Positions 52,670 through 63,659 of a stretch of 64,000 nt of DNA are shown one piece after another. Below the pieces are notes generated by a model. It saw nothing but the letters and a program-made list of their open reading frames with translations. It had not been told where the DNA came from and searched no databases. The DNA is from Mesodorylaimus sp. YZB2_4. Lineage: Eukaryota > Nematoda > Enoplea > Dorylaimida > Dorylaimidae. The translations under genes were made by a program, and so were the position numbers. The stretch covers positions 310,001-374,000 of the forward strand of contig JASANH010001085.1 of assembly GCA_030248295.1 (NCBI GenBank), given 5' to 3'. Every line of letters begins with the position of its first letter. Position 1 is the first letter of the stretch.

Positions 52670-55600
52670 AGGGAAGGATTTTACAGTTTCTCAAAAGTTC
52701 GCTCGCAATACTTTGAGAATGAGATAAAGGATGGGACCACTCGCTCATAATCTGAGACGCAATGTCGCATGAATTGCGTGAACATGAATGCACAACCAAA
52801 TGTTGAACTGCAGGCTGTAAAAATATTTTTCAGTCGTGGGGTTCAATTTCTCTTTAGTTTTTTGAAACTCATCAAAAAGTTTTTATCCATAAGACTTTTT
52901 AACAGTGCTTGAACCAAATTTTTCTTCTAAAGAACGTGACCGCTGGATTATTATTAATAAGAACGAGTGCTACCCACTGTTGATAAATGAGATTTGTGTC
53001 CCAAATGTAGAGAAGGATAATAAAAATTTTTTTATGTATTCTAATCGAAATTGTATGCCAGGGGTTTTAAAATTGAGTCTTGGTTATAACGCCTTGCATT
53101 TTGTTTTACTAAACGTAAAGATCAGAAAGTTATAGAAACAAATCGATTGCCACGAATAAATCTGAAGATTTAATAATCTCGCTGAGGTACGATAACTTTC
53201 TTATGAGAGATATTATTATTGAAAACTTTTTTTGGATTCGAATAGCGAAGTCCTCATATTGGTTCTAGTCGTCCATACGGCCAGAAATTAGAGCACATTG
53301 ACCAGCAGTTTGCTGGTGTCCATTTACAGTATATATATACCCGTCGTCCCAATAAAGAGCTGTCGTTATTGGTGTCTGCTTTGTGAGGGCGGCGCAGGGG
53401 TGATTCGAACCACCTTCAACACTTCGATGACAGCTTTTCAGTCGCAGAACATTCTGCTCCGCGCTTGACCTCCAGCAACCTCGAAGGGACTATCCAAGGC
53501 TCAGACGCAAGGAGGGAGCATGTATGATCATTCCGAATCCGTATAAAAAAGATATTTTTGTACATGGGTTTTCGAAATACCACTGACAAAAAAATTTTTT
53601 CGAAATAAGAGTAGGTATGATGGACTGAGAGCATATATTATAGAGATAACTTTCAACCTGATTGGCCTCGTAGGAAAAGGATTTAAGGAAATCAGACCAA
53701 CCAAAAAACCGAAACTATGTGGAATAGGCACTGAATTTTAAAGTTTTCGTGTTTTTCCAAAATCAATTTCTCATTTTATATTGGACTCTTTTCTTAAAAA
53801 AAAGTTTAACAACGCGGTGTAAAAATTTGTATGAATGCCGGGAAGGCTTATTGGGAAAAGTATGTGATTAAAAGAGTTATTCATATCAGCTGTGGCCATG
53901 GAAGGAGGAAGCTAATTTCAAAGTATTTTAGTCATTTGACGTGAAAGTCACAAAGATTCAAACTTTTGCGTGTAAGTATAATAATGACCCTGGAATATAT
54001 GAGAGGGAATATTTTCTGGAGGCCTTTATGAAAGGTTTTTTGACCAAATCTTCCAGGAACGAAAGCTGAAAAAGCGGAAACTAAACGGGGAAGCATTCTC
54101 GGTCATGTAGAAAACATAAAAGGCCTACGCTGAGCGTCAGGATATTTCAACAAAATTAAGGAGAAAACGAACCAAATGATGGCTCTTTAACCCTTCTACT
54201 ACCGTCAAAAAGCAGAAAGTCGAGCATCGCTGGGAGCCACAGGTCGGCCTGATGGTCTTTTGCAAAAAAAGCGGGAAACAGTTCTTTAAATGTACTCGTT
54301 GGTGAGCTCACTCTTTCAGCTGCTCCCTCAACAGCATTAGTTTTCCACGGTTTTTCTGACGGTGATTCAAAGTTTACACTGACTAATAATTCGTTTTGGT
54401 GGACACAGCTTCCTGGAACAGTTCGCTGGTTCAGGGCGATGCGTAAACATTCTTAAGAAATAGGCCTCCTCATTTTCCTTATCGAACAAAATTCGGCCAA
54501 TCTTAAAAAATCTTCTCATTTAATGTCTCCTGATAAAAACTGGCCGTCTGATTAAAAACTAACATTATTTCCGAGAAATACTGTAATCTAGGGTCCTCCA
54601 GGCTGCAGGCAGAAAAGGCCATTCTTTTGGCACCTTGAACAAGATTCGAATGTTTGGATTTCTGGTGTAATCTTGTTGATTTATTGATTCAATGGATTCC
54701 CTTGGGTCAAAGGGTTTCAAACAATGAAGATGTGATTATTCGATGAAACGAGAATGGAAAAATGTGGCCATGACGTCAACTCGAGTTGGGCTGCACACAC
54801 TCTCCTTCTCGAACATTCACGCGCCATATCGACTTCGGGACTTGGGAGAGGGAAAGACAGTTGAGAAGAATTTGTAACACAGTATCTTCTTAGATTGACT
54901 TTTTTACTTTTGATTTTTATAGCTTCTTTTGTCTTTTTATATAGCTTCTAGACAACTGATGGTTTCAAAAACTAAAACTAATTATCGGGTACGTTTGGGT
55001 ATCAATTTCCTTATACAAGGCCGCTAAAATCATCGAACTTTCTTTTAGTGTTCCCAAGTCCTACCCATAATGGACATAGAGCTTTTTAAAGAGTCATTTA
55101 AACAAAATTCGAGTGGTAGAAGACCTCCGCCCTTACAAAAAGGCAATCACTCGATATCGCGAACATGTGAGGCAATTTATGCTGTTTCTGATCCTTTTTA
55201 AAGAAAAAATGACACAAAAAGAGTCTTGGGTTTATAATTGCCAATACTGCTTTTTTCTATTCATTTTTCTATTTGAGACTATGGCTAAACAAATTGTACT
55301 TTTTCTTCGAGAAATATTAATTTCGAGGGCAAAATTGATCGGAAATTATTGAAAATTTGTAATTTGTGACAAAGAAAACAAATAATAACCATATGTGAAG
55401 GTTTCCCCAACTTTTGAGAAACTCGTTGCGGTAACTCCTTATGGTATCGTATTCACAACGGTAAATTGTAAGCGCCTCCTTGGACCTCGGGCATGTCCAC
55501 AAAGGGCAAGTCAAAAACTGCTGCGTAAAGAAAATGTAATGATAAGAAGGCGCACAGCAATCAAGGACGGCCAGCAGACAAAAAAGAGCAGGCAGAATGA

Positions 55601-55725
55601 TATGGTCTGGCACAGAAATATCATTTTAGTCAGGCGATGAGATCTCAAGTCAGCAGTTTAATTAAGTGAAACTATGTCATTCCAAATTACGGGAACAAAT
55701 GAACACATGTCATAAAGCAGTCAGT
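52670..55725. other. Intron 1 of ETS copy 4
   Basis: About 3.07 kb, A/T-rich. A plus-strand frame at 52905-53135 (76 codons, containing ERDRWIIINKNECYPLL and MPGVLKLSLGYNALHF) is coding-like but has no splice support or recognised family. A short TATATATA run precedes AATAAA near 53350. Otherwise nothing was identified. Confidence 0.45.
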
Positions 55726-55731
55726 ACTTAC

Positions 55732-56017
55732 TCAGAAAGTGTGCTCGGCCAGTGCCGTTGGGTGCAGCTGCGGCTGGCTCCACCTCAAAGCCTTGAACTG
55801 GTTGAACACGGGGTCTCGTTCCGCCAAAATGGCCACTAGCAAATCGGGTGTGGCTGGGAGTTGTGGGGACATTTGGGTGGGCCCAGTTTGCAGAGCACTC
55901 TGATGGTTGAAAATTCCTTTGATCACCCCTGAAAACGTCGTCTCTCCTCAACCAGTGCTGCTGATGAGTCGATTGATAAGTACCAGAATGAGGCTCGAGT
56001 GCTGAGCTATTGTGCAT
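55732..56017 (-). CDS. ETS gene copy 4, exon 1 (start of the intact ETS gene)
   Basis: ATG at 56015-56017 opens MHNSSALEPHSGTYQSTHQQ, then VFRGDQRNFQPSECSANWAH, PTTPSHTRFASGHFGGTRP and an Ala/Pro end. A strong donor (TTTCTGA then GTAAGTAC, phase 1) follows. Exons 1 to 4 total 286 + 483 + 155 + 177 = 1101 bases, giving 366 residues with all phases matching. That is strong support for the model. The frame is open 5' of this ATG for at least another 20 codons, so an upstream start or a spliced leader exon cannot be excluded. The protein would be a nuclear sequence-specific transcription factor binding GGA(A/T) cores, known for the family and inferred here. Confidence 0.85.
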
Positions 56018-56029
56018 GATTTCAGCCAA

Positions 56030-56805
56030 TATGCACGGTGCGTTCAGTAAAAGTGGTAAGTAAGTGGTAAGACTGGCTCACGTCTTCTCTTGACCACCTC
56101 GAGACTTTAGAAAGGTGTACACAACCACAAGCCTCTTCGTCATATTCTGAGACGAAGTAAGCCGGCATGTTACTCGCAATTATAAATGAGTTACGAAGTA
56201 TAAAACATTGACAGATATCCTCTCGCTTGCTGTTGGGCACTGGCTAATGCCACTCATGCCATTTTATCTCTAATGATCTTTCCTTTTCGCGCTTATTGTT
56301 TACGCCGATTGGATTATTGCCAGTTTATTTGTGAAAAACCACAAAATTTGATGAGCCTTTTGCACAAACTGATAAGAGATAGCATATCGGCGGTTTCGAA
56401 ATGACCTAACTTTAATGAACTATATTTTTATATGATCGCACTTGGTTGCAATATGGTATGCATGTTATCAGGACATTGCTCCACCAGATAATGTCGTCGA
56501 AGGTCATGCTTTTGCAAGTTCAAGAAAACTGTCCGCACCATAGGCACCTGAAGGCGTAGTAGGAAATGCAACCAAGTCTGCCAACTTGGCAAGGCCCATT
56601 GCCCGATATAAATAGCACTGAAAATAGACCATCTGATGTTTGCCACTAGTCGGAAGGAGGTGATATGATCATGAGGAGTCGTCCCGAGACACGAGTGTCA
56701 GCAAGTGTCAGGCGGAAGACAATAAGCACGTTCTCCAGCGAAATTTGTAAACGTCAGTGAGCAAACTAAATGAGGGGTCAATGTCGAAAAGCGAACAGCG
56801 CCAGA
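56030..56805. other. 5' flank of ETS copy 4
   Basis: No firm gene. Minus-strand frames at 56022-56240 and 56428-56646 have no domain. Confidence 0.4.
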
Positions 56806-56811
56806 ATATTT

Positions 56812-56985
56812 GGTCTGATCTCATATACAGATCTAACTGCTAATTGCTGCCTCTTACATCAGCGGCAGGCACAGGTAATGCGCAGTTTAGATCTTTAATG
56901 GGTATTTAAAAGTGGAAAGTGGCAGTTTGCCTTCCTATCAGAAGACTGTTGGGCGAGGCCAGGAGGCACGTGAAGCACTGAGAAT
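56812..56985. repeat. Segment shared with 7150-7335
   Basis: Partner of the segment upstream of ETS copy 1; see there for the matching words. Its conserved position 5' of exon 1 in both copies suggests a duplicated promoter region. On the minus strand it contains CACTTTTAAATACCC, an A/T-rich core-promoter-like word. Confidence 0.5.
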
Positions 56986-56989
56986 ACAT

Positions 56990-58635
56990 TTTACGTACGA
57001 CACATCCCCTCCGTTCCGATGGGTCCCCTTCGGTGCTAAAGATTAAGTGCCCCCTACATGCTGAGCACGAGCAACAGGGCACCCTAAGGACCACAGAAAT
57101 GTTTTCCTACCAGCAGGGCTTGTCTAGAATCAAAACTCTGGTCAGTGTCCAAATCTTGGCGAAGTTTCCAGCAGTCATCATAGTGTTTGCGCCCATCCCA
57201 TAAGAGTGTTTTCCGCATGTGTCCTTCACGAGTGTCCATGCCCATCGTATAAAAGTGCCCTTACAAAGACAGAAATTTTTTTAGTCTCGATGTCAAATGA
57301 TAAAATACAATAAAAATTGGCGGGGGACGACTCTCTGAGGGCAGAACAATGTATCCTGTGCTCGTGAGTTGGTAGTATGCCTATCTGTAAGCACAAAAAG
57401 GCCTTGTGTTTCACCAGTCTATGACTAATCATAGTGAGGAGGTTCACGTACATACAAACTGGCCTCTATGGTTGGCACAGTAGGGACAAAAGCGATGGGA
57501 CATAGTGGCCGTTCGCTGGTTTCGTTCAGAGGCGACCAAACTTGGCTATTGCGATGGTGACACTGCGCATTGTCAGAGTGCGAGCCTTGATGTCAGAGAT
57601 CAATTCATATGTAAGGTACGCGCGCTACAGCAGACTCAGCTACTTACATCTAAAGTGCGCGATACTCAAATGACCGCACTACACTAGAAACAGTGTTACG
57701 GAGTACGTGAGTCTCTTTCCGTGACGCCGAGGATTGATCTAACGCGCGCCTACATTCTGGAAGCGGACCCAGCCCAGCTTAACGAGCTGACAAGCGCATT
57801 ATAACCGCAGCAAAAAACGAAATCCAGGTCATTGACGCTTCTGTTTTTGCGCCTTTGCACATGTAAGTTTGAAAACAAAACATTCTAATTTAATATAGAA
57901 ACCAGGCTGAAAAATTCCGTTTTTAAAAATCTACCTTATTCTTCCATCAAAAACTGAAATCCATCGTTCGTAAAAATGTTGCCTGCAGGGAAAACCTTTC
58001 CTCAAACATAATCGGAGCAGACGCAGGTTTTCGAGCTTCAGAACATACCTTAATCACTGTGACTATCCCTGAGGCCACTGAATCACTCATATGAAACCCT
58101 CAGTCATTTCTAGTCCACCAGTGGAGATGTCGACGAGATTTCACTGGCGCCCCAATTCAGGAATTTGGATTCGATGGTCTTGCAGACTGCATATCTCACT
58201 CACCAGCCTAAATGAAGAGTGTCGTCAGGTGCTGGCTTCTGCCTCAATATTTGTACATGCAGATCTGACGTAGGGAAGAACTTCCCGCTGTTTTTTGTTT
58301 GACTAAAAGCCTGACTCGTGATGTAAGCAGAAGATGCCCATTCTGCCTCCATAACGGATAGCTTATCCGATCGCAAGTGAAGAGCTTCATCTTACAGCTG
58401 GCATATACATAAGCAAAAGCAGACGCATAAGCGAGATCATCTTCGAGCCCCGCAACCACAGGCCCGAGTCAATACGAATTCAAAAGCACAAGGGAGGGGG
58501 GGGAGGGGTGAATGTAGATAACACGAACATGCCCAGATCGTGAAACCTGCAGTATACACATTTATACTGACTTCTAGTTTTAACCGACTTTTCTCTCTGA
58601 CCACAAAAATTTCATTCTGTTCTGTGTCGAAATTC
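56990..58635. other. No gene recognised
   Basis: The minus-strand frame 57226-57453 and plus-strand frame 57505-57687 have no domain or splice support. A G-run lies at about 58495-58507. Nothing else was seen. Confidence 0.4.
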
Positions 58636-58639
58636 CAGC

Positions 58640-58940
58640 CCTTCCGTGACTCGAAAGTCCGTGACCCGGAATTTCAGGTCGGATTCACCCGATGAAGTTC
58701 CGATGAAGTTCCTCGCGATAAGAACCTTGCACAATTCTCTCGTAACTTCAGTGTAAGGGTGACTATATGTGAAGATTTTCGATGGAGACACCTCATTTTC
58801 TTGTTTTTGTGATTGGCCAGTAATTCTTTTTAAAATTCTTTCAAACTACCATTCGCTCTTATCTCCCACAATAGTGGTCAAATAATTTAAAAACCTTAGT
58901 GGGTCTAAAAGCGAATAGGGTCTATACTGGTTTAATGGTT
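58640..58940 (-). repeat. CGGGT-family repeat, inverted fragment
   Basis: The reverse complement follows 40600-40930: GACCC..GCTTTTAGA, AAATTATTTGACCACTATTG, GTCTCCATC, GCGAGGAACTTCA and then a block equivalent (TCCGACCTGAAATTCCGGG). The pentamer array itself is reduced to one or two units. Confidence 0.65.
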
Positions 58941-59209
58941 TCAGCCCTGCATGTTTCTGGTCTTAAAGTGCACTGTCAGTGTTTGGCCAAGAATAAACCA
59001 TGATGATGATGGTCGTGTCTGACGTCCCGAGCGTGCATTCGCGTTTAACAACGAGTAGCTCTGGGTATTCGCCAACCTTATGAAAGAATATAAGTCTGCC
59101 TGTATTAAAGGTATCTGTCATATGAAAAGCTACGATTCAAAATTTGTTTAAATTCAAATCATATTTAGTAAATAGGGTAAGAATACTTTCGAAAAACATA
59201 ATTTCCAAC

Positions 59210-59422
59210 ATGGCCACTCCATTCGCTGACCGCTCATATTTATTTTATTTGGAGAAGTACCCTCCCCCATATCAATTTGAAATGGATATAATCGAAAAGT
59301 GTGCGCGCAAGGCGGCCGCCGGGTGGCTCGATTGCCAGCACGGTTCAGTCCACTTAAAACTGACGTGTATGAGGACTGATAAAAAGAAAGAAAGAAAAAA
59401 TATTGAACTTATTTTGAAATAA
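59210..59422 (+). CDS. Possible small gene or exon, unidentified
   Basis: ATG at 59210 (context AACATGG) opens 70 codons: MATPFADRSYLFYLEKYPPP, then FEMDIIEKCARKAAAGWLD and a Lys-rich end, stop at 59420-59422. The composition is coding-like. A second open stretch at 59483-59558 (YAEWLRMPLDEERAP) ends at a strong donor (GCCCAG then GTAAGA), but I found no junction linking the two in frame with confidence. Neither resembles an ETS first-half exon, although they lie upstream of ETS copy 5 on the same strand. Confidence 0.35.
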   Translation: MATPFADRSYLFYLEKYPPPYQFEMDIIEKCARKAAAGWLDCQHGSVHLKLTCMRTDKKKERKNIELILK

Positions 59423-60227
59423 TGAATTTATCTAGAAGTGACAACGATGTGACAATAGCAGGTTTTTACTTTTGCCTCTGAGCTATGCTGAGTGGCTGCG
59501 AATGCCGCTGGACGAAGAGCGAGCTCCAGTTCGATGGGAGCTAGGCCGGCAGGCCCAGGTAAGAGTATGCTATGCTCCTACATGTGTTGCACCGTTTGGT
59601 AAATTAGAACAGCGAAATAAAGTGTCAGGTTTTTTATCGCTCCGCGTAGAGTGGTTATTTACGACTCAAGATTTTCTAAATGAAAAACGGGGATGAGGTC
59701 AACATCAGGACTTTTTTGAAGGGGGAAAACTACGGCACTTTTGCTGTTTGGTCCCCAACATGGGTTAGCTTAGGCTGGTATTTGGCTTAGGCTTTAGGCT
59801 TAGGCTGGCATATGACTCGGGCTTAGACTGAACGGATACCTTCAACCCATACTGCAGTCTGCATCTGGTGTGTACATGAGATACTGCTTACAAGGTCATA
59901 TTGTGCTGGAAACAAGCTCCTCTCAGCACCTCCACAACTAAGGAAGAAATGTAAGAGTCTATGACTTTTGAACACAGCTAAACCTGTTTTGCAATGCAAC
60001 ATGGTCAAGGAGTCAATGAGCCAAGGGTTGGTAATTGAACTGTGTTTGTACGGTCAGATTTACATAATTCGCAAATATAATGGATATACTGTAATGGGTT
60101 TACAGGCGAGGTGGCATTCACAACAGGCGTATATGTATGTGCATATATACAGCATATGCATACTGTATAAATGGATTTTATGTATACATTATTATGCTCA
60201 GCGCAGACGATGCTTCTTTTAACGCAG

Positions 60228-60449
60228 ATGAATTTCGATAAATTATCACGTGGCATACGTTATTACTACGAGAAGAATGTCATTCAAAAGTCCCAGGACA
60301 GACGATCCAGATTTCGCTTCGTGCGCGACATCGGTAGTGTAATCGACAAGTCATTTGAGCAAGTGCTCACTGAAATGGGAATCCCACCAGACGTGAACGA
60401 TTATGAAGATGATGACGGCGACGATCCTCCTCCTGAAGACTCCCCTTGA
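60228..60449 (+). CDS. ETS-domain exon (C-terminal half), copy 5, orphan
   Basis: The acceptor TGCTTCTTTTAACGCAG ends at 60227. The exon reads [54 protein letters not shown] and an acidic tail (EDDDGDDPPPEDSP) to TGA 60447-60449. The recognition helix is intact. The conserved FVCD is FVRD and IGK is IDK, both changes from the other copies. No first-half ETS exon was found in the 7 kb upstream on this strand. It may be a decaying exon or the end of a gene whose other exons I cannot recognise. The acidic tail is unique to this copy. Confidence 0.8.
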   Translation: MNFDKLSRGIRYYYEKNVIQKSQDRRSRFRFVRDIGSVIDKSFEQVLTEMGIPPDVNDYEDDDGDDPPPEDSP

Positions 60450-60454
60450 GTTGC

Positions 60455-61690
60455 CAACTTGTGTGCTCTTTTTGAGGATCGTGTTTCCTTGGACAATCAA
60501 CATTCACCCAAAATTTTCAGTACCTCTTTCCTCCAAAACATCAATGCGTGGTACGCGACGAGTGTAGCAGCCTTCTTCCAAGTGTGCTGACATTATGATA
60601 GTCTGTTTTGCGTCCTTTCTGAGCATTATTGTATTCGCGCGGGAGCTAGTCCTCATGAATGATCTTAACCTCTCTGTGAGTGGTCGTCAAAGAAAAATAC
60701 GCCACACACTTTGTGGAATTGTTGAACACAATTTGTCATACCAGCGCTCTCAATTACTGTAGTCACCATGTAAACCTGGTGTAAGAAATGATGTTGCTTC
60801 GTTGTCCCCAACGCATCACTCAGTTTTCCCTAGATTTTCCAGGCTGAACAACGGAGAGACTGGCGCATGAAATACAGCATATTCAAAGAGGGGATTACTG
60901 TAGATACACTGAACACTTACACTTCCCAAGCATCACAATATCTACATTCATTGTATTCAATGCCAAAAGCTAGGCTGAGGCGCCTAGATTAATGCAAATG
61001 TTTGCACGCTTAGAGATTGCAAAGTCAAATAATCAACCATACAGTATTTCTGTTATCATAGTCGGAAACGTTGCCTTGCATTCGCCAGATAACGCCAAAC
61101 TTTTAAAACGCCATCACAGTAATTCAAGACCACGTCAGACATACTTCTGCAGTCAAAAACTAAATCAAAGGTGTTTCCTTCATCAAAAAAGGATGCTCTA
61201 TCGAATGGTGTAATTAAAAAAGCGGTTGCAGGACTTTTTGTTTTGTAGAAGCCTCCAAGAACAAGCCATATAACTCTCCCCTTTCTTTTTTTTTTATTTT
61301 TGTGGTTTGGGTCCAGATGCTTAACGAGACTTCGAACCTTTTATGCCCGTAGCTAATCAAAAGTCACGATATGATAAGAATGGTGCTCGTTCAGGATCCT
61401 TATCCCTATGGGAGTGAGGTTGTGGAGATCTTGCAGAAGGGGAAGGGAATCTTTAATATAGAATAGAAAAATATAGTTGGAAAGGGTTTTTGGCTTTGTA
61501 TTTGCTGGCTACCCGGGATGGCCTGGTAGGTCATCTACAGCGAATAAAAGAGCACTCCCACGAATAAAATCCTGATCCTGGTCGAGATTGAGCGAGTCCT
61601 GACCCCTATCCCGATCGAACGCTAGATAAGCGAGGCTGTGAGATGACCAGCTCTCTCGGCAGTTTCTCAGCCGGAACAGAACTGCGGCCT
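60455..61690. other. No gene seen
   Basis: Apart from the short dispersed repeat at about 61625-61660 (shared with 33133-33175) nothing was recognised. Confidence 0.4.
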
Positions 61691-61695
61691 CTCAG

Positions 61696-62160
61696 TCAGG
61701 GTTGCTGGCCCAAGCAATGCGGGGCCGACGCCAAGTGAGTGAGCCGCCGCGGGGTCCTGCACAGTACGTTATTGCCACACAAGGATCTGTGGCCTCGAAA
61801 CCAATGGACACCATATCGCACTGTCTTAAATACTCTGTGCTGACACCACCCGCTCATGCGGAGCCCAAGTGGAAAAGTGGTTTGTTTTGGGTTAGGTTCG
61901 AAAAAAGGGCAATCTCCACAACGTGCGCTCGTTCCTAAGATGCCCAATCTGGCGAACAGATCCACTGTCGATGACGCAGTAAAGACCAAAAGACCTTCGA
62001 TAAAGACCTGGAAAATTGGCTGGTTGCGAATTTTGGGCACACCAATGATGTCGTGCGTGACCTCTCGGCACCCGTACTCCAAGTCCATCACCGCTGGGGA
62101 CTCAGGAGGCGATTGGGAGATCATTTTACAGTTTCTAAAACCGATCTCAACGTTGTGCAT
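61696..62160 (-). CDS. Unidentified open frame, 154 codons
   Basis: This is one of the longest frames in the window. It contains VMDLEYGCREVTHDIIGVPK, IFQVFIEGLLVFTASSTVD and RYGVHWFRGHRSLCGNN. It is Cys-rich and without recognised domain, signal peptide or catalytic motif. A plus-strand frame (61856-62176) covers part of the same DNA. The local G/C content is above the window average, which lengthens chance frames. The neighbouring DNA on the 3' side of the plus strand is repeat R3, so this may be part of a larger repeat. Confidence 0.3.
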   Translation of the reverse strand: MHNVEIGFRNCKMISQSPPESPAVMDLEYGCREVTHDIIGVPKIRNQPIFQVFIEGLLVFTASSTVDLFARLGILGTSARCGDCPFFEPNPKQTTFPLGLRMSGWCQHRVFKTVRYGVHWFRGHRSLCGNNVLCRTPRRLTHLASAPHCLGQQP

Positions 62161-62194
62161 GCCTTCTATTTTCTAATGCGTGGGCATAGCTTAA

Positions 62195-62578
62195 CAATGC
62201 GGCCGCAGTGGTGCAGCAGTTAGGCATTTGTCTCCTCGTTTGGCTTTCGTCTCTGCTCTGAAGCACCTCGACGGTACTGGGTCCACAGCCTGGCAAGAGA
62301 GATCAGCGAGGGTTCACGGTCCGCAAACCGACCTGATCGTCACCAGGGATCGAAGCTGGGACCAGTCGCCGCTAGCTTCATAGCAATGCCAGCCTTGGCG
62401 AGACAGTCTCGGCTGACGACCAACTACAGGGTGCACAGCCCACCCGCCATCGTCCAAGAAAAAGTGTCGAGCTCAGGATGCCCTCGCGTGGATGTGCGCA
62501 GAGGGACGCTGCTGTGTGTGCTGGTCCCCGCACAGAATTGCTAACAAGGTTTAACTGGTGGGCGGCTAGGGGTAACAT
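62195..62578. repeat. Dispersed repeat R3, longer copy
   Basis: Begins GCGGCCGCAGTGGTGCAGC with a tRNA A-box-like TGGTGCAGCAGTTAGGC. It includes GCAAACCGACCTGATCGTC and GGGATCGAAGCTGG (shared with 20420-20520), and then the part shared with 39115-39315. The combined layout suggests a SINE-like composite repeat of about 380 bases. Confidence 0.55.
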
Positions 62579-62579
62579 G

Positions 62580-62970
62580 CTTCGACACAGAAAGTGTGCC
62601 TTTTCCTTTATGGGTGCAGCTTGCAGCTTTTTCCTGTTTATAATAATGGAAACTCGAGGCCTCGAAGCCGATGGCCCGTATATTCTTTGTAGGTTTGCAC
62701 CCGGAGGCTTTCGGTTGCTTGGAGGCGCAATCGTTTAAAAGTGCGCTACTTTCTGGTCGCAGTAAGAGTACTGTAGTCTTTTGGCTATGGAGTACTTAGC
62801 ATTGCAGGCTTACGATTAGCCAGCTGGCTAGTTTATCATATAGTTTTTGCAAAACCTTTTAAAATGGCAATTTTCAGTCAAAATAAGGCGGAGTGTGCGA
62901 GAATCCTTCAGGATTTGGATCTCGAATTACCTGCCGTTTGATGACGAGTAGATGATCATGCTGAAGTCAG
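62580..62970. other. No gene seen
   Basis: No frame or repeat with support. Confidence 0.4.
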
Positions 62971-62974
62971 TAAA

Positions 62975-63628
62975 TTAGTAACCGCTGTTTTGCTTTCTTC
63001 GAATATTGCCTTTCTCAGTGTGCCGCAGCCTCAGCTAAAGACTCAGTTGAAGCCTCAGAGTGATTATGGATGCGACATCACACTGACGAAAATGTATAAT
63101 AGCTAGTTTACAGTATGAGTGAAAGCGCTTATTTCCCAGATTTTGAGCCATGCCAGAAAAAGTTAGATGTCAGGGTAACTTCGCAGAGACAGGGAAGCTC
63201 CAAAACTTTTACTCCTGCGTAGAGTCGCTCCTGCGTCACTCAGCTTTGAAATCCGGCTCTCTACCTCTCCGCCTCCTCTCCGCATTGTGTGCGGGTAAAC
63301 GTTGGCTCATGCTGTGGGCGACAATAACCGCCAACTGTTAATTTAAATCCATTTCGCAAGTCGACAACCCTTTGTACCTGAGCATCACAACAAGTGCGCC
63401 AAATTCAAACTGTTTTGCCCATTTTGGGAATGAAGCGAAATGTCGAAGTAACTTTCTCATTTGTGCTTAAAAGCCTTGAGCAATTACTGTTTTTGCGATA
63501 TCATTTCGAATAGAGGCCTCGAGGGCCCATTTTTTTAAATTTCAGCGTGATGGTCGACCCGTTAGAGCATGCTAAACCGGTTTTATAGGCGTTCAGGGAG
63601 CCTTAGAATACTTAAGCATATAGCCATG
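62975..63628. mobile_element. Fold-back element E3, partial second copy
   Basis: Collinear with 49590-50130: GCTGTTTTGCTTTCTTCGAA, ATGCCAGAAAAAGTTAGATG, AACTTTTACTCCTGCGTAG, TTTTAGCGTGATGG-type arm words, and the end CTTAAGCATATAGCCATG at 63628. The left inverted arm is missing. A short frame (63150-63341, MPEKVRCQGNFAETGKLQNF) is longer here than in the 49 kb copy and might be a relic of an encoded protein. A G-run of about 20 abuts the right end. Confidence 0.75.
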
Positions 63629-63659
63629 GCTAGGGGGGGGGGGGGGGGGGGGGAAAGGG

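Noticed and set aside
52422..52799. Overlapping frames of 101 and 124 codons at ETS copy 4 exon 2
   Set aside because: They are in other phases of a G/C-richer coding exon and lack paralogue support in copy 3.
58091..58273. First-half ETS exon for copy 5
   Set aside because: The words GIWIRW and SLNEE superficially recall the domain, but the three-Trp spacing and the WEF and EVAR motifs are absent.
62783..62815. Possible left end of the second E3 copy (GGCTATGGAGTACTTAG)
   Set aside because: The resemblance to the E3 end does not extend inwards; the next 150 bases do not match the left arm.
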